From Streptomyces sp. NBC_00224 (lineage in GTDB: Bacteria; Actinomycetota; Actinomycetes; Streptomycetales; Streptomycetaceae), in NCBI RefSeq assembly GCF_041435195.1, contig NZ_CP108106.1, positions 3,038,001 through 3,102,000 of the forward strand: 64,000 nt of DNA, read 5' to 3'. Shown piece after piece: positions 9,174 to 17,595 of the stretch. The notes under the pieces were generated by a model, which had not been told where the DNA came from, did no database searches, and saw only the letters and a list, made by a program, of their open reading frames with translations. Position numbers and translations under genes: made by a program. Each line of letters opens with the position of its first letter. Positions within the stretch are counted from its first letter, which is position 1.

Positions 9174-9310
9174 TTTTCGTCTGCGGGTCGGCTGTGGCTG
9201 GTCGCGCCCACGCGGCGGAGCCGCAGATGTCACAGCCCCGCGCCCCTTGAATGCCGCTACGCGGCAATCCTCGGGGCGCCCCGAAGGGGCGCCCTTCAGA
9301 GGCGCGGGGG
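9174..9310. repeat. Dispersed GC-rich inverted repeat, variant subtype
   Basis: Begins TTTTCGTCTGCGG, continues GGCTGGTCGCGC, and then, instead of AGTTCCCCGCG, has an insert CCACGCGGCGGAGCCGCA plus a short linker before CCCCGCGCCCCTTGAA. An inner hairpin GGGGCGCCCC/GGGGCGCCC and a partial right arm AGGCGCGGGG follow. It lies between the convergent nadA and response-regulator genes. The same variant insert occurs at 50349-50402. Confidence 0.75.
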
Positions 9311-9321
9311 CCAAGACCCGG

Positions 9322-10011
9322 CTATTCCACCCTCGGCCGCACCAGGCCCGACTCGTACGCGATCACGACCAGTTGGGCCCGGTCCCGGGCGCCCAGTTTG
9401 GCCATCGCGCGGTTGACGTGGGTCTTCACCGTGAGGGGGCTGACCACCAGGCGTTCGGCGATCTCGTCGTTGGAGAGGCCGCCGGCCACCTGGACGAGGA
9501 CTTCGCGTTCGCGGCCGGTCAGGGCGGCCAGGCGTTCGGCGTGGGCGCCGGGCGGGTCGCCGGAGCCGTCCCAGCTGCCGCCCTGGGCGAGGAAACTGGC
9601 GATGAGGCCCTTGGTCGCGACGGGCGAGAGCAGGGCCTCGCCCGCCGCCGCGATCCTGATGGCGTTCAGGAGCTCGTCCGGCTCGGCGCCCTTGCCCAGG
9701 AAGCCGGAGGCACCCGCGCGCAGGGACTGCACCACGTACTCGTCGACCTCGAAAGTGGTGAGCATCACCACGTGGACGTCCGTGAGTTCGGGGTCCTCGC
9801 TGATCATGCGGGTCGCGGCGAGCCCGTCCGTGCCGGGCATCCGGATGTCCATGAGGACGACGTCGGCCCGGGTCGCGCGGGCCACGGCGACCGCCTCGGC
9901 CCCGTCCGACGCCTCGCCCACCACGTGCATGCCCGGCTCGGAGTCGACGAGGACACGGAACGCGGAGCGCAGCAGCGCCTGGTCGTCCGCGAGTACCACC
10001 CTGATCGTCAT
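9322..10011 (-). CDS. NarL/LuxR-family response regulator
   Basis: A 229-residue DNA-binding response regulator. The receiver domain (about 1-120) has the acidic pair DD at 9-10, the phosphoacceptor aspartate in VVLMDIRMPG and the conserved lysine in FLGKGA. The LuxR helix-turn-helix (about 162-225) reads LTGREREVLVQVAGGLSNDEIA...VKTHV. Its ATG overlaps the kinase stop by 4 bases (ATGA), making it the cognate partner of the upstream kinase. The nearby pspA-pspAA genes suggest a role in envelope stress, as LiaRS-type systems control PspA homologues (inference). Confidence 0.93.
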   Translation of the reverse strand: MTIRVVLADDQALLRSAFRVLVDSEPGMHVVGEASDGAEAVAVARATRADVVLMDIRMPGTDGLAATRMISEDPELTDVHVVMLTTFEVDEYVVQSLRAGASGFLGKGAEPDELLNAIRIAAAGEALLSPVATKGLIASFLAQGGSWDGSGDPPGAHAERLAALTGREREVLVQVAGGLSNDEIAERLVVSPLTVKTHVNRAMAKLGARDRAQLVVIAYESGLVRPRVE

Positions 10012-11291
10012 GCGTAGCCTTCCCCCGGTCCCTCGGCCGCCCGGACGGCCTCGGCCTCCTTGCGGGTCCGCGCCGTACGGGCCGTGTCGGCCGTCTTGAC
10101 CGGCAGTATCGCCTGCACCCGGAAGCCGCCGCCGTAGCGGGGTCCCGCCGTGCAGGTGCCGCCGAGCGCGCTGACGCGCTCGCGCATCCCGAGCAGACCG
10201 TGGCCCCCGCCGTCGCCCCCGGTGGCGCCGTCGCCGTTCCCGGTGCCGTTGTCGATGACCGTGATCTCCGTGTTCGGGCCCACCCGCACCACGCTGACCT
10301 CGGCCTTCGCGTCCGGGCCCGCGTGTTTGCGTACGTTGGTGAGCGCCTCCTGGATCACCCGGTACGCGGCGAGGTCCACGGCCGCCGGGAGCCCGGCGCG
10401 GACGGCCGCGTCGAGGGGGGCGAGCTCGACCGGGAGCCCGGCGCGGCGGAAGCCGCCCAGCAGGTCGTCCAGGAGCGCGAGGCCGGGGGCCGGCTCGGTG
10501 GGGGCCTCCGGGTCGCCGGACTGGCGCAACAGGCCGACGGTGGCGCGGAGTTCGTTCAGCGCCGAGCGGCTGGCCTCGCGTACGTGCGCGAGGGCCTCCT
10601 TGGCCTGGTCGGGGCGCTTGTCCATGACGTGCGCGGCGACCCCGGCCTGGACGTTGACCAGCGCGATGTGGTGGGCGACGACGTCGTGCAGATCGCGGGC
10701 GATGCGCAGGCGCTCCTCGGCGACCCGGCGGCGGGCCTCCTCCTCACGGGTGCGCTCGGCCCGCTCGGCGCGCTCGCGGATGGACTCCACGATGGCCCGG
10801 CGGCTGCGGACGGCGTCGCCTGCGGTCGCGGCGAGGCCGGTCCAGGCGAGCACGGCGACGTTCTCCTGCGCGTACCAGGGCGCGTCCCCGAAGCACATCG
10901 CGGTCGCGGTGAGGACGGCCATGGTGGTGATGCCGACGCGGTAGGTGGTGGGGCGGTCGGTGTGCGCGGCGACCGTGTACAGCGCGACGACCGGGCTGAT
11001 CGCGATCGGGGCGGGCGAGTTGCCCGCGAGCAGGTCGGCGACGGTGACGGCGCCGGTCAGGCCGAGGACCGCGAGCGGGTTGCGGCGGCGCAGCACCAGG
11101 GAGACGGCGCCGAGCACGGCGAGGACGAGGGCGGTCACGCTGGGCGTCCTGGTCCCGAAGACGGGGCCGTTGGAGCCGTGGGGGTCGGCGAAGGAGCCGA
11201 CGATCATGCAGATGAGGACGACCCCGGCGAGGGCGGCGTCCCCGGCGAGGGGGTGGGCGCGGAGCCATCCGTGGATGCGGGCGAACGTCAC
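10008..11291 (-). CDS. Sensor histidine kinase (HisKA_3/NarX type)
   Basis: A 427-residue membrane kinase. Several N-terminal hydrophobic helices (about 18-155) have no large extracellular loop, so it probably senses the membrane or a partner protein. The dimerisation/phosphoacceptor motif RIARDLHDVVAHHIALV lies near residue 200, and the ATPase domain has the N-box QEALTNVRKHA and a GHGLLGMRERV G-box. The C-terminal tail is Ala/Arg/Thr-rich. GTG at 11289-11291 is preceded 8 bases upstream by TACCGT, suggesting a leaderless transcript separate from pspAA. It overlaps the regulator gene by 4 bases. Confidence 0.92.
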   Translation of the reverse strand: MTFARIHGWLRAHPLAGDAALAGVVLICMIVGSFADPHGSNGPVFGTRTPSVTALVLAVLGAVSLVLRRRNPLAVLGLTGAVTVADLLAGNSPAPIAISPVVALYTVAAHTDRPTTYRVGITTMAVLTATAMCFGDAPWYAQENVAVLAWTGLAATAGDAVRSRRAIVESIRERAERAERTREEEARRRVAEERLRIARDLHDVVAHHIALVNVQAGVAAHVMDKRPDQAKEALAHVREASRSALNELRATVGLLRQSGDPEAPTEPAPGLALLDDLLGGFRRAGLPVELAPLDAAVRAGLPAAVDLAAYRVIQEALTNVRKHAGPDAKAEVSVVRVGPNTEITVIDNGTGNGDGATGGDGGGHGLLGMRERVSALGGTCTAGPRYGGGFRVQAILPVKTADTARTARTRKEAEAVRAAEGPGEGYA

Positions 11292-11299
11292 GCCTCCCT

Positions 11300-11305
11300 A
11301 CGGTA
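11300..11305 (-). promoter_or_regulatory. Leaderless -10 element of the sensor kinase gene
   Basis: Reads TACCGT on the minus strand, ending 8 bases before the GTG start. It would give the kinase-regulator pair its own promoter. Confidence 0.45.
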
Positions 11306-11443
11306 CGGGGCGCTGGCTGGTCGGGGCTGCGCCCCGAACCCCCCTTGTTCGGCTGATCGCCGTGGGTCCGTTGTGCCCACCCGTTCCGCCCCAGCGGAAG
11401 GACTGCCCACAACGGATGCCGGAACGTCAGCCCCGGCCCAGCG

Positions 11444-11722
11444 TCAGCCCGGGATCAGCCCGTCGTCGCTGAGCATCTCCCTGACCTCGTCCAGGGTCGC
11501 GTCCTCGGCCGGGAGGATGAGCTCCGACGGCTCCAGGGCGTCGTCCGGGAGGGGTTCGCCCAGGCGGCGGACCGCGTCGAGGAGGGCGCCCAGCGTGCGG
11601 CGGAAGCCCTCTGCGTCGCCCGCCTCCATCTCCTCCAGCAGCTCGTCGTCCAGCTTGTTGAGCTCGGTGAAGTGACTGTCCGCCAGCTTCACCTGGCCCT
11701 CCCCCATGATCCGTACGATCAT
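11444..11722 (-). CDS. pspAA: PspA-associated protein PspAA
   Basis: A 92-residue acidic protein beginning MIVRIMGEGQVKL, the signature start of the actinobacterial PspAA family that accompanies PspA. The C-terminal half is helical and Glu/Asp-rich. ATG at 11722 follows a strong GGAGGAG. It lies 25 bases downstream of pspA on the same strand, clearly co-transcribed. Family knowledge places it in membrane-stress complexes; its exact molecular function is not settled. Confidence 0.88.
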   Translation of the reverse strand: MIVRIMGEGQVKLADSHFTELNKLDDELLEEMEAGDAEGFRRTLGALLDAVRRLGEPLPDDALEPSELILPAEDATLDEVREMLSDDGLIPG

Positions 11723-11747
11723 GGCGACTCCTCCTTGGCCCTCGGCC

Positions 11748-12539
11748 CTACTGCTTGTCGAAGCGGGGGGTCTGCTGCTGCGGACGGTCCTGCGGGCCGG
11801 CGGTGCCGCCCTCGATGGCCTGCTGGCCCGACGTGCCGCCGGTGAGCTCGGCCTTCATCCGCTGCAGTTCCAGCTCTACATCCGTACCACCGGAGATGCG
11901 GTCGAGCTCGGCCTGGATTTCGTCCTTCTGGAGGCCGGACTGGTCGTCGAGGGCGCCGGAGGCCAGCAGCTCGTCGATCGCACCGGCCCGCGCCTGGAGC
12001 TGCGCGGTCTTGTCCTCGGCCCGCTGGATGGCCATGCCGACGTCGCTCATCTCCTCGGAGATGCCCGAGAAGGACTCGGCGATCCGGGTCTGCGCCTGGG
12101 CCGCCGTGTACGTCGCCTTGATCGTTTCCTTCTTGGTGCGGAAGGCGTCGACCTTCGCCTGGAGCCGCTGGGCCGCAAGGGTGAGCTTCTCCTCCTCACC
12201 CTGCAGCGTCTGGTGCTGCGTCTCCAGGTCGGTGACCTGCTGAGTGAGGGACGCGCGGCGGGTCAGCGCCTCGCGCGCCAGGTCCTCGCGGCCGAGCGCC
12301 AGCGCCTTGCGGCCCTGGTCCTCCAGCTTGGTGGACTGGCTCTGGAGCTGGTTCAGCTGCAGTTCGAGCCGCTTGCGGGAGGTCGCCACGTCGGCGACAC
12401 CGCGACGCACCTTCTGAAGCAGCTCCAGCTGCTTCTGGTACGAGTAGTCAAGGGTCTCGCGCGGGTCCTCGGCCCGGTCAAGGGCCTTGTTCGCCTTCGC
12501 GCGGAAGATCATCCCCATACGCTTCATGACACCGCTCAT
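11748..12539 (-). CDS. pspA: PspA/IM30-family membrane-stress protein
   Basis: ESCRT-III-like coiled-coil protein that binds and stabilises damaged cytoplasmic membrane. Of 263 residues; the amphipathic N-terminus (MKRMGMIFRAKANKALDRAEDP) is followed by long heptad-rich helices through about residue 215 and a low-complexity Gly/Gln-rich tail. The start at 12539 is chosen from family alignment; an internal ATG lies four codons on and a longer in-frame ATG exists at 12617. It heads the pspA-pspAA pair, next to a two-component system on the same strand. Confidence 0.92.
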   Translation of the reverse strand: MSGVMKRMGMIFRAKANKALDRAEDPRETLDYSYQKQLELLQKVRRGVADVATSRKRLELQLNQLQSQSTKLEDQGRKALALGREDLAREALTRRASLTQQVTDLETQHQTLQGEEEKLTLAAQRLQAKVDAFRTKKETIKATYTAAQAQTRIAESFSGISEEMSDVGMAIQRAEDKTAQLQARAGAIDELLASGALDDQSGLQKDEIQAELDRISGGTDVELELQRMKAELTGGTSGQQAIEGGTAGPQDRPQQQTPRFDKQ

Positions 12540-12808
12540 GGGCTTCGCGCGCCCCCTTCTGACGGACTCCAGCTCCAGCTGCTGCAACAGAACCCACAGT
12601 ACGGGCCCTGCATCCATTACCGCACTGTTCGGGCGCGGATGCGGTCATCCGCAAGGACGACTACGCCCCCGCCCGCTCCGGCGCAAGGAGTAGGTGACGG
12701 TCAGGGACCGCGCTGCTACTGCCCGCGAACCCGCCCTCTCACACCCCGAGGACGCAAGGCGTTGCCGGATCGTTCCCCACCGGCCTGTGGTCCATGCGCG
12801 CGACCCCG

Positions 12809-12814
12809 TACCCT
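12809..12814 (+). promoter_or_regulatory. Leaderless -10 element of the DUF3043 gene
   Basis: TACCCT ends 8 bases before the GTG at 12823, with no ribosome site in between. Confidence 0.5.
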
Positions 12815-12822
12815 TGGGCTTT

Positions 12823-13419
12823 GTGTTCCGTAGCCGTTCCAAGGAAGAGAAGGCCCCCACCGACAAGGTGACGGCGGACCTCTCCAAGCAGCCCCGCGAC
12901 CCCGAGGCCCCCAAGGGCCGGCCCACCCCCAAGAGGAGTGCGGCCCAGACCCAGCGCCGTCGGGCGTCGACCGTGCCGAGCGACCGCAAGGAGGCCGCCA
13001 AGCGTTCGCGCGAGGTCCGCCGCATCGAGCTGGCCAAGCAGCGCGAGGCGCTCGCCAACGGCGACCAGCGCTATCTGCCGGCCCGCGACAAGGGTCCCGT
13101 GCGCAAGTTCGTGCGCGACTATGTCGACTCCCGGTTCTGCGTCGCCGAGTTCTTCCTGCCGCTCGCCGTGATCATCCTGGTCCTCTCGATGGTCCGGATC
13201 GGCAGCCTGCAGAACATCTCGCTGCTGCTGTGGCTCGCCGTGATCGTGCTGATCGTGATCGACTCCATCGGTCTGGCGTTCCGTCTCAAGAGGCAGCTCA
13301 AGGAGCGCTTCCCGGACGAGCCCACCAAGGGCGCGGTGGCGTACGGCCTGATGCGTACGCTCCAGATGCGCCGGCTGCGTCTGCCGAAGCCGCAGGTCAA
13401 GCGCGGAGAACGGCCCTGA
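12823..13419 (+). CDS. DUF3043 membrane protein
   Basis: A 198-residue actinobacterial membrane protein. The first 90 residues are highly charged (VFRSRSKEEK, TPKRSAAQTQRRR, KEAAKRSREVRRIELAKQREAL); then come the family motif GPVRKFVRDYVDSRF, two transmembrane helices (about 109-129 and 134-154) and a basic cytoplasmic tail. Function unknown. A start at 12694 is possible on length alone, but the GTG at 12823 is preceded by a leaderless-type -10. It overlaps the next gene by 4 bases, so the two are coupled. Confidence 0.85.
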   Translation: MFRSRSKEEKAPTDKVTADLSKQPRDPEAPKGRPTPKRSAAQTQRRRASTVPSDRKEAAKRSREVRRIELAKQREALANGDQRYLPARDKGPVRKFVRDYVDSRFCVAEFFLPLAVIILVLSMVRIGSLQNISLLLWLAVIVLIVIDSIGLAFRLKRQLKERFPDEPTKGAVAYGLMRTLQMRRLRLPKPQVKRGERP

Positions 13420-14213
13420 GCACGGAAGTCGCCGCCTTCAGCGGCGCCTCCGGCCACTGGCTGAAGGGCCTGGGCGGACTGCGCAACACCGTGCGCCAGG
13501 AGCTCGTGGCCCGTCAGCTCGACGAGCAGATAGCCGCCCGCTTCCCGGTCGGCCAGCGGCTGCGCGTCCTCGACGTCGGTACGGGCCAGGGCACCCAGGC
13601 CCTGCGCCTGGCCCGGGCCGGGCACACGGTGACCGGCCTGGAGTCCGACCCCGAGATGCTCAGGGTGGCGCGCGAGTCGCTGTCCACCGAGCCGGAGGGC
13701 ATCCGCGAGCGGGTCCGGCTGATCGAGGGCGACGGCAACGAGACCGGGGTGCACTTCCTGCCCGGCTCGTTCGACGTGGTGCTCTGCCACGGCGTGCTGA
13801 TGTACGTCCAGGAGCCCGACGCCATGCTGGCGGGCCTGGCCCGGATGCTGGCCCCCGGCGGCCTGCTCTCGCTGCTCGTACGCAACGCGGACGCGCTCGC
13901 GATGCGCCCGGGGCTCGCCGGGGACTGGCCCGCGGCGCTCTCGGCCTTCGACACCGACGCGTACACCAACCGGCTCGGGCTCTCGGTCCGCGCCGACCGC
14001 CTTGAGAACCTGACCCGCACCCTGGACGGCATCGCGGCCCCGCTGCACGTCTGGTACGGCGTGCGCGTCTTCACGGACAACGTGCCCAACGACGTCCAGC
14101 TCCCGGCCGCCGAGGAGCTCGACCGGCTGCTCGCCGCCGAGGACAAGGCGGGCCGCACGGATCCCTACCGTCAGGTCGCGGCGCTGCTGCACCTGTGCGG
14201 AGTGCGGGGCTGA
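13416..14213 (+). CDS. SAM-dependent methyltransferase (probable CTG start)
   Basis: Class I methyltransferase of 265 residues. The SAM-binding motif is [16 protein letters not shown], followed by the acidic residue in VTGLESD, IEGDG and the [13 protein letters not shown] segment of UbiE/BioC-like enzymes. The substrate is unknown. No ATG, GTG or TTG lies at the start of the conserved region. A CTG at 13416-13418 overlaps the preceding TGA (CTGA) and has GGAG 7 bases upstream, so I take it as the start. The next usable codon, a GTG within the conserved N-terminal region (VRQELVARQ), would remove about 25 residues. Confidence 0.82.
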   Translation: MSTEVAAFSGASGHWLKGLGGLRNTVRQELVARQLDEQIAARFPVGQRLRVLDVGTGQGTQALRLARAGHTVTGLESDPEMLRVARESLSTEPEGIRERVRLIEGDGNETGVHFLPGSFDVVLCHGVLMYVQEPDAMLAGLARMLAPGGLLSLLVRNADALAMRPGLAGDWPAALSAFDTDAYTNRLGLSVRADRLENLTRTLDGIAAPLHVWYGVRVFTDNVPNDVQLPAAEELDRLLAAEDKAGRTDPYRQVAALLHLCGVRG

Positions 14214-14226
14214 CTACTCCGTCCGG

Positions 14227-16023
14227 GTGAGTCAGGTAAGGCGGCACTTTTCACGTCCTACCGGTGTGACCACTGACGACGCGAGCTCCAAGCTGCCCGC
14301 CCGGGAGACCTGGCGGGCGCTCTACCGCCACTTCCGGCCGCACCGCGCCACCGTCGCCCTCGGGGCGCTGCTGACCCTGGCGGGCGCGGCCACCGGGCTC
14401 GCCCAGCCGCTGGCCGCCAAGGCCCTGGTGGACCGGCTCGGCGGGGACGAGCCGATCGCGGGGGTGCTCGTCCTGCTCACCGCGCTCGTGGTGGTGGGCA
14501 CGGTGGTCGAGTCGTTCGGGGCGTACGTCCTGGAGCGCACCGCCGAGTCCGTGGTCCTCTCCGCCCGGCGCACCCTGATCGGGCGGCTGCTGCGGCTGCG
14601 GCTGCCCGAGGTCGAGCGGCTGCCCCCGGGCGATCTGATGTCCCGGGTGACCTCCGACACCACCCTGCTGCGGGCGGTCACCACCCAGTCCGTGGTCTCG
14701 GCCGCCACCGGCGGGCTCACCTTCCTCGCGACGATCGCGATGATGGCGTACATGGACGCGGTGCTGCTCGGCGTCACGCTCGGCGTGATCGTACTGATCG
14801 GCTCGGCGGTGGCGACGGTGATGCCGCAGATCTCCCGGGCGACCGCGCGGGCGCAGGCGTCGGTGGCCGAGATATCCACCGTCCTGGAGCGGGCGTTCGG
14901 CGCCTTCCGCACGGTCAAGGCCTCCGGCGCCGAGGAGCGCGAGACGGCGGTGGTGGACGCGGCGGCCGAGGAGGCCTGGCGGCACGGGGTGCGCTCGGCC
15001 AAGTGGCAGTCGGTGGCCGGGACTTCGGTCGGCCTCGCGGTGCAGGTGTCGTTCCTCGCGGTGCTCGGCATCGGCGGCGCGCGGGTCGCCTCGGGCGCGA
15101 TCTCGGTGTCGACGCTCGTCGCGTTCCTGCTGTTCCTGTTCTATCTGATCGACCCGGTCTCCAGGCTGGTGCAGGCGGCCACGCAGTACCAGGTGGGCTC
15201 GGCCGCGATCGCCCGGATCGAGGAGGCCGAGCGCCTGGAGACCGAGGAGCAGGGAGCCGCCGCCGCGTCCACGCCGCGCACCGGGCCCGCCTCGGTGGTG
15301 TTCGACGAGGTGACCTTCCGCTACCGGGACGACCTTCCGTACGTCCACCACGGGGTCTCCTTCACGGTGCCGGGCGCCGGGATGACCGCGTTCGTGGGGC
15401 CCTCGGGCGCGGGCAAGACGACCGTGTTCGGCCTGGTCGAGCGGTTCTACGAGGCGACCGGCGGCCGGATCCTGATCGACGGCCGGGACGTGCGCGACTG
15501 GCCGCTGGCCGAGCTGCGCGCCACCATCGGCTATGTCGAGCAGGACTCCCCCGTGCTGGCCGGGACCGTCCGCGAGAACCTGGTCTTCGGCGCCCCGGAC
15601 GCCACGGACGCGGAGATCGCCGACGTCCTCGTACGGGCGAAGCTGGACGCGCTGGTGGAGCGGCTGCCGGACGGTCTGGACACCGTGGTGGGGCACCGGG
15701 GTTCGAAGCTGTCGGGCGGCGAGCGGCAGCGGGTGGCGATCGCGCGGGCGCTGCTGCGCAGGCCCCGGCTGCTGCTCCTGGACGAGGCGACCTCGCAGCT
15801 GGACGCGGTCAACGAGCTGGCGCTGCGGGACGTGGTGGCCCAGGCCGCCCGGGACACGACGGTCCTGGTGGTGGCGCACCGGCTGTCCACGGTGACGCTG
15901 GCGGACCGGATCGTGGTGATGGAGGCGGGCAGGGTACGGGCGGTGGGCACCCATACCGAGCTGGTGGCCGGGGACCCGCTCTACGGGGAGCTGGCGGCGA
16001 CGCAGTTCCTGGCGACGGCGTGA
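14227..16023 (+). CDS. ABC transporter, fused permease-ATPase (MsbA/LmrA type)
   Basis: A half-transporter of 598 residues acting as a dimer in exporting lipids, peptides or drugs; the substrate cannot be read from sequence. The membrane domain has six helices (about 40-330). The nucleotide-binding domain carries Walker A GPSGAGKT near 391, Q-loop YVEQDSP, signature LSGGERQR, Walker [10 protein letters not shown] and the switch histidine in [11 protein letters not shown] 14227 gives the full frame; GTG 14266 (VTTDDASS) is an equally possible start. It follows the methyltransferase by 13 bases and probably shares its transcript. Confidence 0.9.
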   Translation: MSQVRRHFSRPTGVTTDDASSKLPARETWRALYRHFRPHRATVALGALLTLAGAATGLAQPLAAKALVDRLGGDEPIAGVLVLLTALVVVGTVVESFGAYVLERTAESVVLSARRTLIGRLLRLRLPEVERLPPGDLMSRVTSDTTLLRAVTTQSVVSAATGGLTFLATIAMMAYMDAVLLGVTLGVIVLIGSAVATVMPQISRATARAQASVAEISTVLERAFGAFRTVKASGAEERETAVVDAAAEEAWRHGVRSAKWQSVAGTSVGLAVQVSFLAVLGIGGARVASGAISVSTLVAFLLFLFYLIDPVSRLVQAATQYQVGSAAIARIEEAERLETEEQGAAAASTPRTGPASVVFDEVTFRYRDDLPYVHHGVSFTVPGAGMTAFVGPSGAGKTTVFGLVERFYEATGGRILIDGRDVRDWPLAELRATIGYVEQDSPVLAGTVRENLVFGAPDATDAEIADVLVRAKLDALVERLPDGLDTVVGHRGSKLSGGERQRVAIARALLRRPRLLLLDEATSQLDAVNELALRDVVAQAARDTTVLVVAHRLSTVTLADRIVVMEAGRVRAVGTHTELVAGDPLYGELAATQFLATA

Positions 16024-16038
16024 CCCGGCGGGCCTGGG

Positions 16039-16065
16039 GCCTGCGGGCCTGCGGGCCTGCGGGCC
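16039..16065 (+). repeat. Short tandem repeat
   Basis: Three complete copies plus three bases of the octamer GCCTGCGG immediately after the ABC transporter stop. It can fold on itself (GGCC ends) and may be simple replication slippage. Confidence 0.7.
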
Positions 16066-16110
16066 GACCTGATCGGACCGTCGTGGGAGGCCGTGCGGCG
16101 GGGCCGGGGC

Positions 16111-16116
16111 AATACT
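16111..16116 (+). promoter_or_regulatory. Probable leaderless -10 element of the protease gene
   Basis: AATACT ends 7 bases before the ATG at 16124. It deviates from TANNNT at the first two positions but has the right spacing. Confidence 0.35.
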
Positions 16117-16123
16117 GCGGACC

Positions 16124-17221
16124 ATGGATGGATCCGTGACACGCGGCCGGGTTCGCCGGCTGCTGCTCCCCCTGACGGCGGCCTTCGCCACCGCCACCCT
16201 GCTGGCCGGCTGCTCCGGCTCCGGCGCGTCGCACTCCTCCCCGGCGCAGGCCAACGCGGCCGCGCCGAAGAAGGCCGAGGCGCCCCGCAGGGCGGACGGC
16301 AACGGGCTGCAGGCCGACTACGAGCGGGTGATCAAGGACGTGCTGCCGTCGGTCGTCCAGATCGACGCGGCCAACAGCCTGGGCTCCGGCATCGTGTACG
16401 ACGCGCAGGGGCACATCGTCACCAACGCCCATGTGGTGGGCGGCGAGAAGACCTTCAAGGTGTCCACCGCCACCGGCGGCGGCGCGATCGGCGCCAAGCT
16501 CGTGGCGGCCTATCCCGAGCAGGACCTCGCGGTGATCAAGCTGGACTCGGTGCCGAACGGGCTGAAGCCGGCCAGGTTCGGCGACTCCACGAAGGTCGCG
16601 ATGGGCCAGATCGTGCTGGCCATGGGGTCGCCGCTCGGCCTGTCCAGCAGCGTCACCCAGGGCATCGTCTCCGCGACCGGCCGGACGGTGACCGAGAGCC
16701 GCGCGGGCGGCGGCACCGGCGCCACCATCGGCAACATGGTGCAGACGTCGGCGGCGATCAACCCCGGCAACAGCGGCGGCGCACTGGTCAACCTGGACAG
16801 CGAGGTCATCGGCATCCCGACGCTGGCGGCGACCGACCCGGAGATGGGCGGCAGCGCGGCCCCGGGCATCGGCTTCGCCATCCCGGTCTCGATGGTGAAG
16901 ACGGTCGCGGACCAGATCATCAAGAACGGCAAGGTCACCGACTCCGGCCGGGCGGCCCTGGGCGTGACCGGGCGTACCGTCGTCGACTCCGACTACCGGC
17001 CCGCGGGCGTCGCTGTCGTCGAGGTGAAGGGGGGCGGGGCGGCCGACAAGGCGGGGATCAAGGCCGGGGACATCCTCACCCGGCTCGGGGACACCGACAT
17101 CAGCACGATCACCTCGCTGTCGGAGGCGCTGGCCGCCGACAGGCCCGGCCAGACCGTCCAGGTGACCTACACGCGCGGCGGCTCGGTGAAGACCGCCCAG
17201 GCCACCCTCGGCGAGATCTGA
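16124..17221 (+). CDS. HtrA/DegP-like serine protease lipoprotein with PDZ domain
   Basis: Trypsin-fold protease for extracytoplasmic quality control, 365 residues. The signal ends in the lipobox LLAGC (C30), so it is anchored on the outer face of the membrane. The catalytic triad is visible: H103 in NAHVV, D134 in DLAVIKL and S217 in GNSGGA. A single PDZ domain (about 275-360) contains the loop GGGAADKAGIKAGDIL. One PDZ and a lipoprotein anchor distinguish it from DegP with two PDZ domains. It is monocistronic, closed by a strong terminator. Confidence 0.92.
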   Translation: MDGSVTRGRVRRLLLPLTAAFATATLLAGCSGSGASHSSPAQANAAAPKKAEAPRRADGNGLQADYERVIKDVLPSVVQIDAANSLGSGIVYDAQGHIVTNAHVVGGEKTFKVSTATGGGAIGAKLVAAYPEQDLAVIKLDSVPNGLKPARFGDSTKVAMGQIVLAMGSPLGLSSSVTQGIVSATGRTVTESRAGGGTGATIGNMVQTSAAINPGNSGGALVNLDSEVIGIPTLAATDPEMGGSAAPGIGFAIPVSMVKTVADQIIKNGKVTDSGRAALGVTGRTVVDSDYRPAGVAVVEVKGGGAADKAGIKAGDILTRLGDTDISTITSLSEALAADRPGQTVQVTYTRGGSVKTAQATLGEI

Positions 17222-17241
17222 GCGCACCCGCGCGGGGAGCG

Positions 17242-17286
17242 CACGGCGGCGCCCGCGGACCTCTCCGGTCCGCGGGCGCCGCCGTG
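17242..17286. terminator. Very strong hairpin terminator
   Basis: A 20-bp perfect GC stem (17242-17261 with 17267-17286) around TCTCC, between the protease gene and the convergent small gene ending at 17307. It is probably bidirectional. Confidence 0.88.
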
Positions 17287-17306
17287 TGCCACCGTGCGTC
17301 CGCGCG

Positions 17307-17516
17307 TCAGGACGCGTCGGCCTGCAGGCTCATCGGGCCGTAGATCTTCTTGCCGTCGTCGAAGAGGTGCACCTGGTCGGCCCCGCCCTCCAGCAGGTCC
17401 TTCCAGACCTCACCGATCCAGGACTCCGCGTCGCCCTGGGTGGTGAACTCCTCCGGTGCCACCGTCGGCTCGACCTCCGTCCCGTCGGACTTCTCGAATC
17501 GCCACGTCCACGCCAT
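17307..17516 (-). CDS. Small conserved-looking acidic protein (69 aa)
   Basis: Begins MAWTWRFEKSDGTEV and is rich in Asp/Glu/Trp, with no membrane segment. ATG at 17516 follows GGGAGG at ideal spacing, and codon use is coding-like, so it is a real gene. Function unknown. A much longer in-frame extension exists antisense to the next gene, but it has no initiation site and is discarded. It is divergent from the CobU fusion gene. Confidence 0.75.
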   Translation of the reverse strand: MAWTWRFEKSDGTEVEPTVAPEEFTTQGDAESWIGEVWKDLLEGGADQVHLFDDGKKIYGPMSLQADAS

Positions 17517-17595
17517 GTGCGCCTCCCGGGTCACGTTGCTGCCCGCAGCGTAGCCGGGCGCGCACCGGGTGCGGTGACGCGGGAGGATCGTCTTC

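Noticed and set aside
14227..14266. Attempt to fix the ABC transporter start by a leaderless -10
   Set aside because: Neither GTG (14227, 14266) has a TANNNT at the right distance, so the start is left ambiguous.
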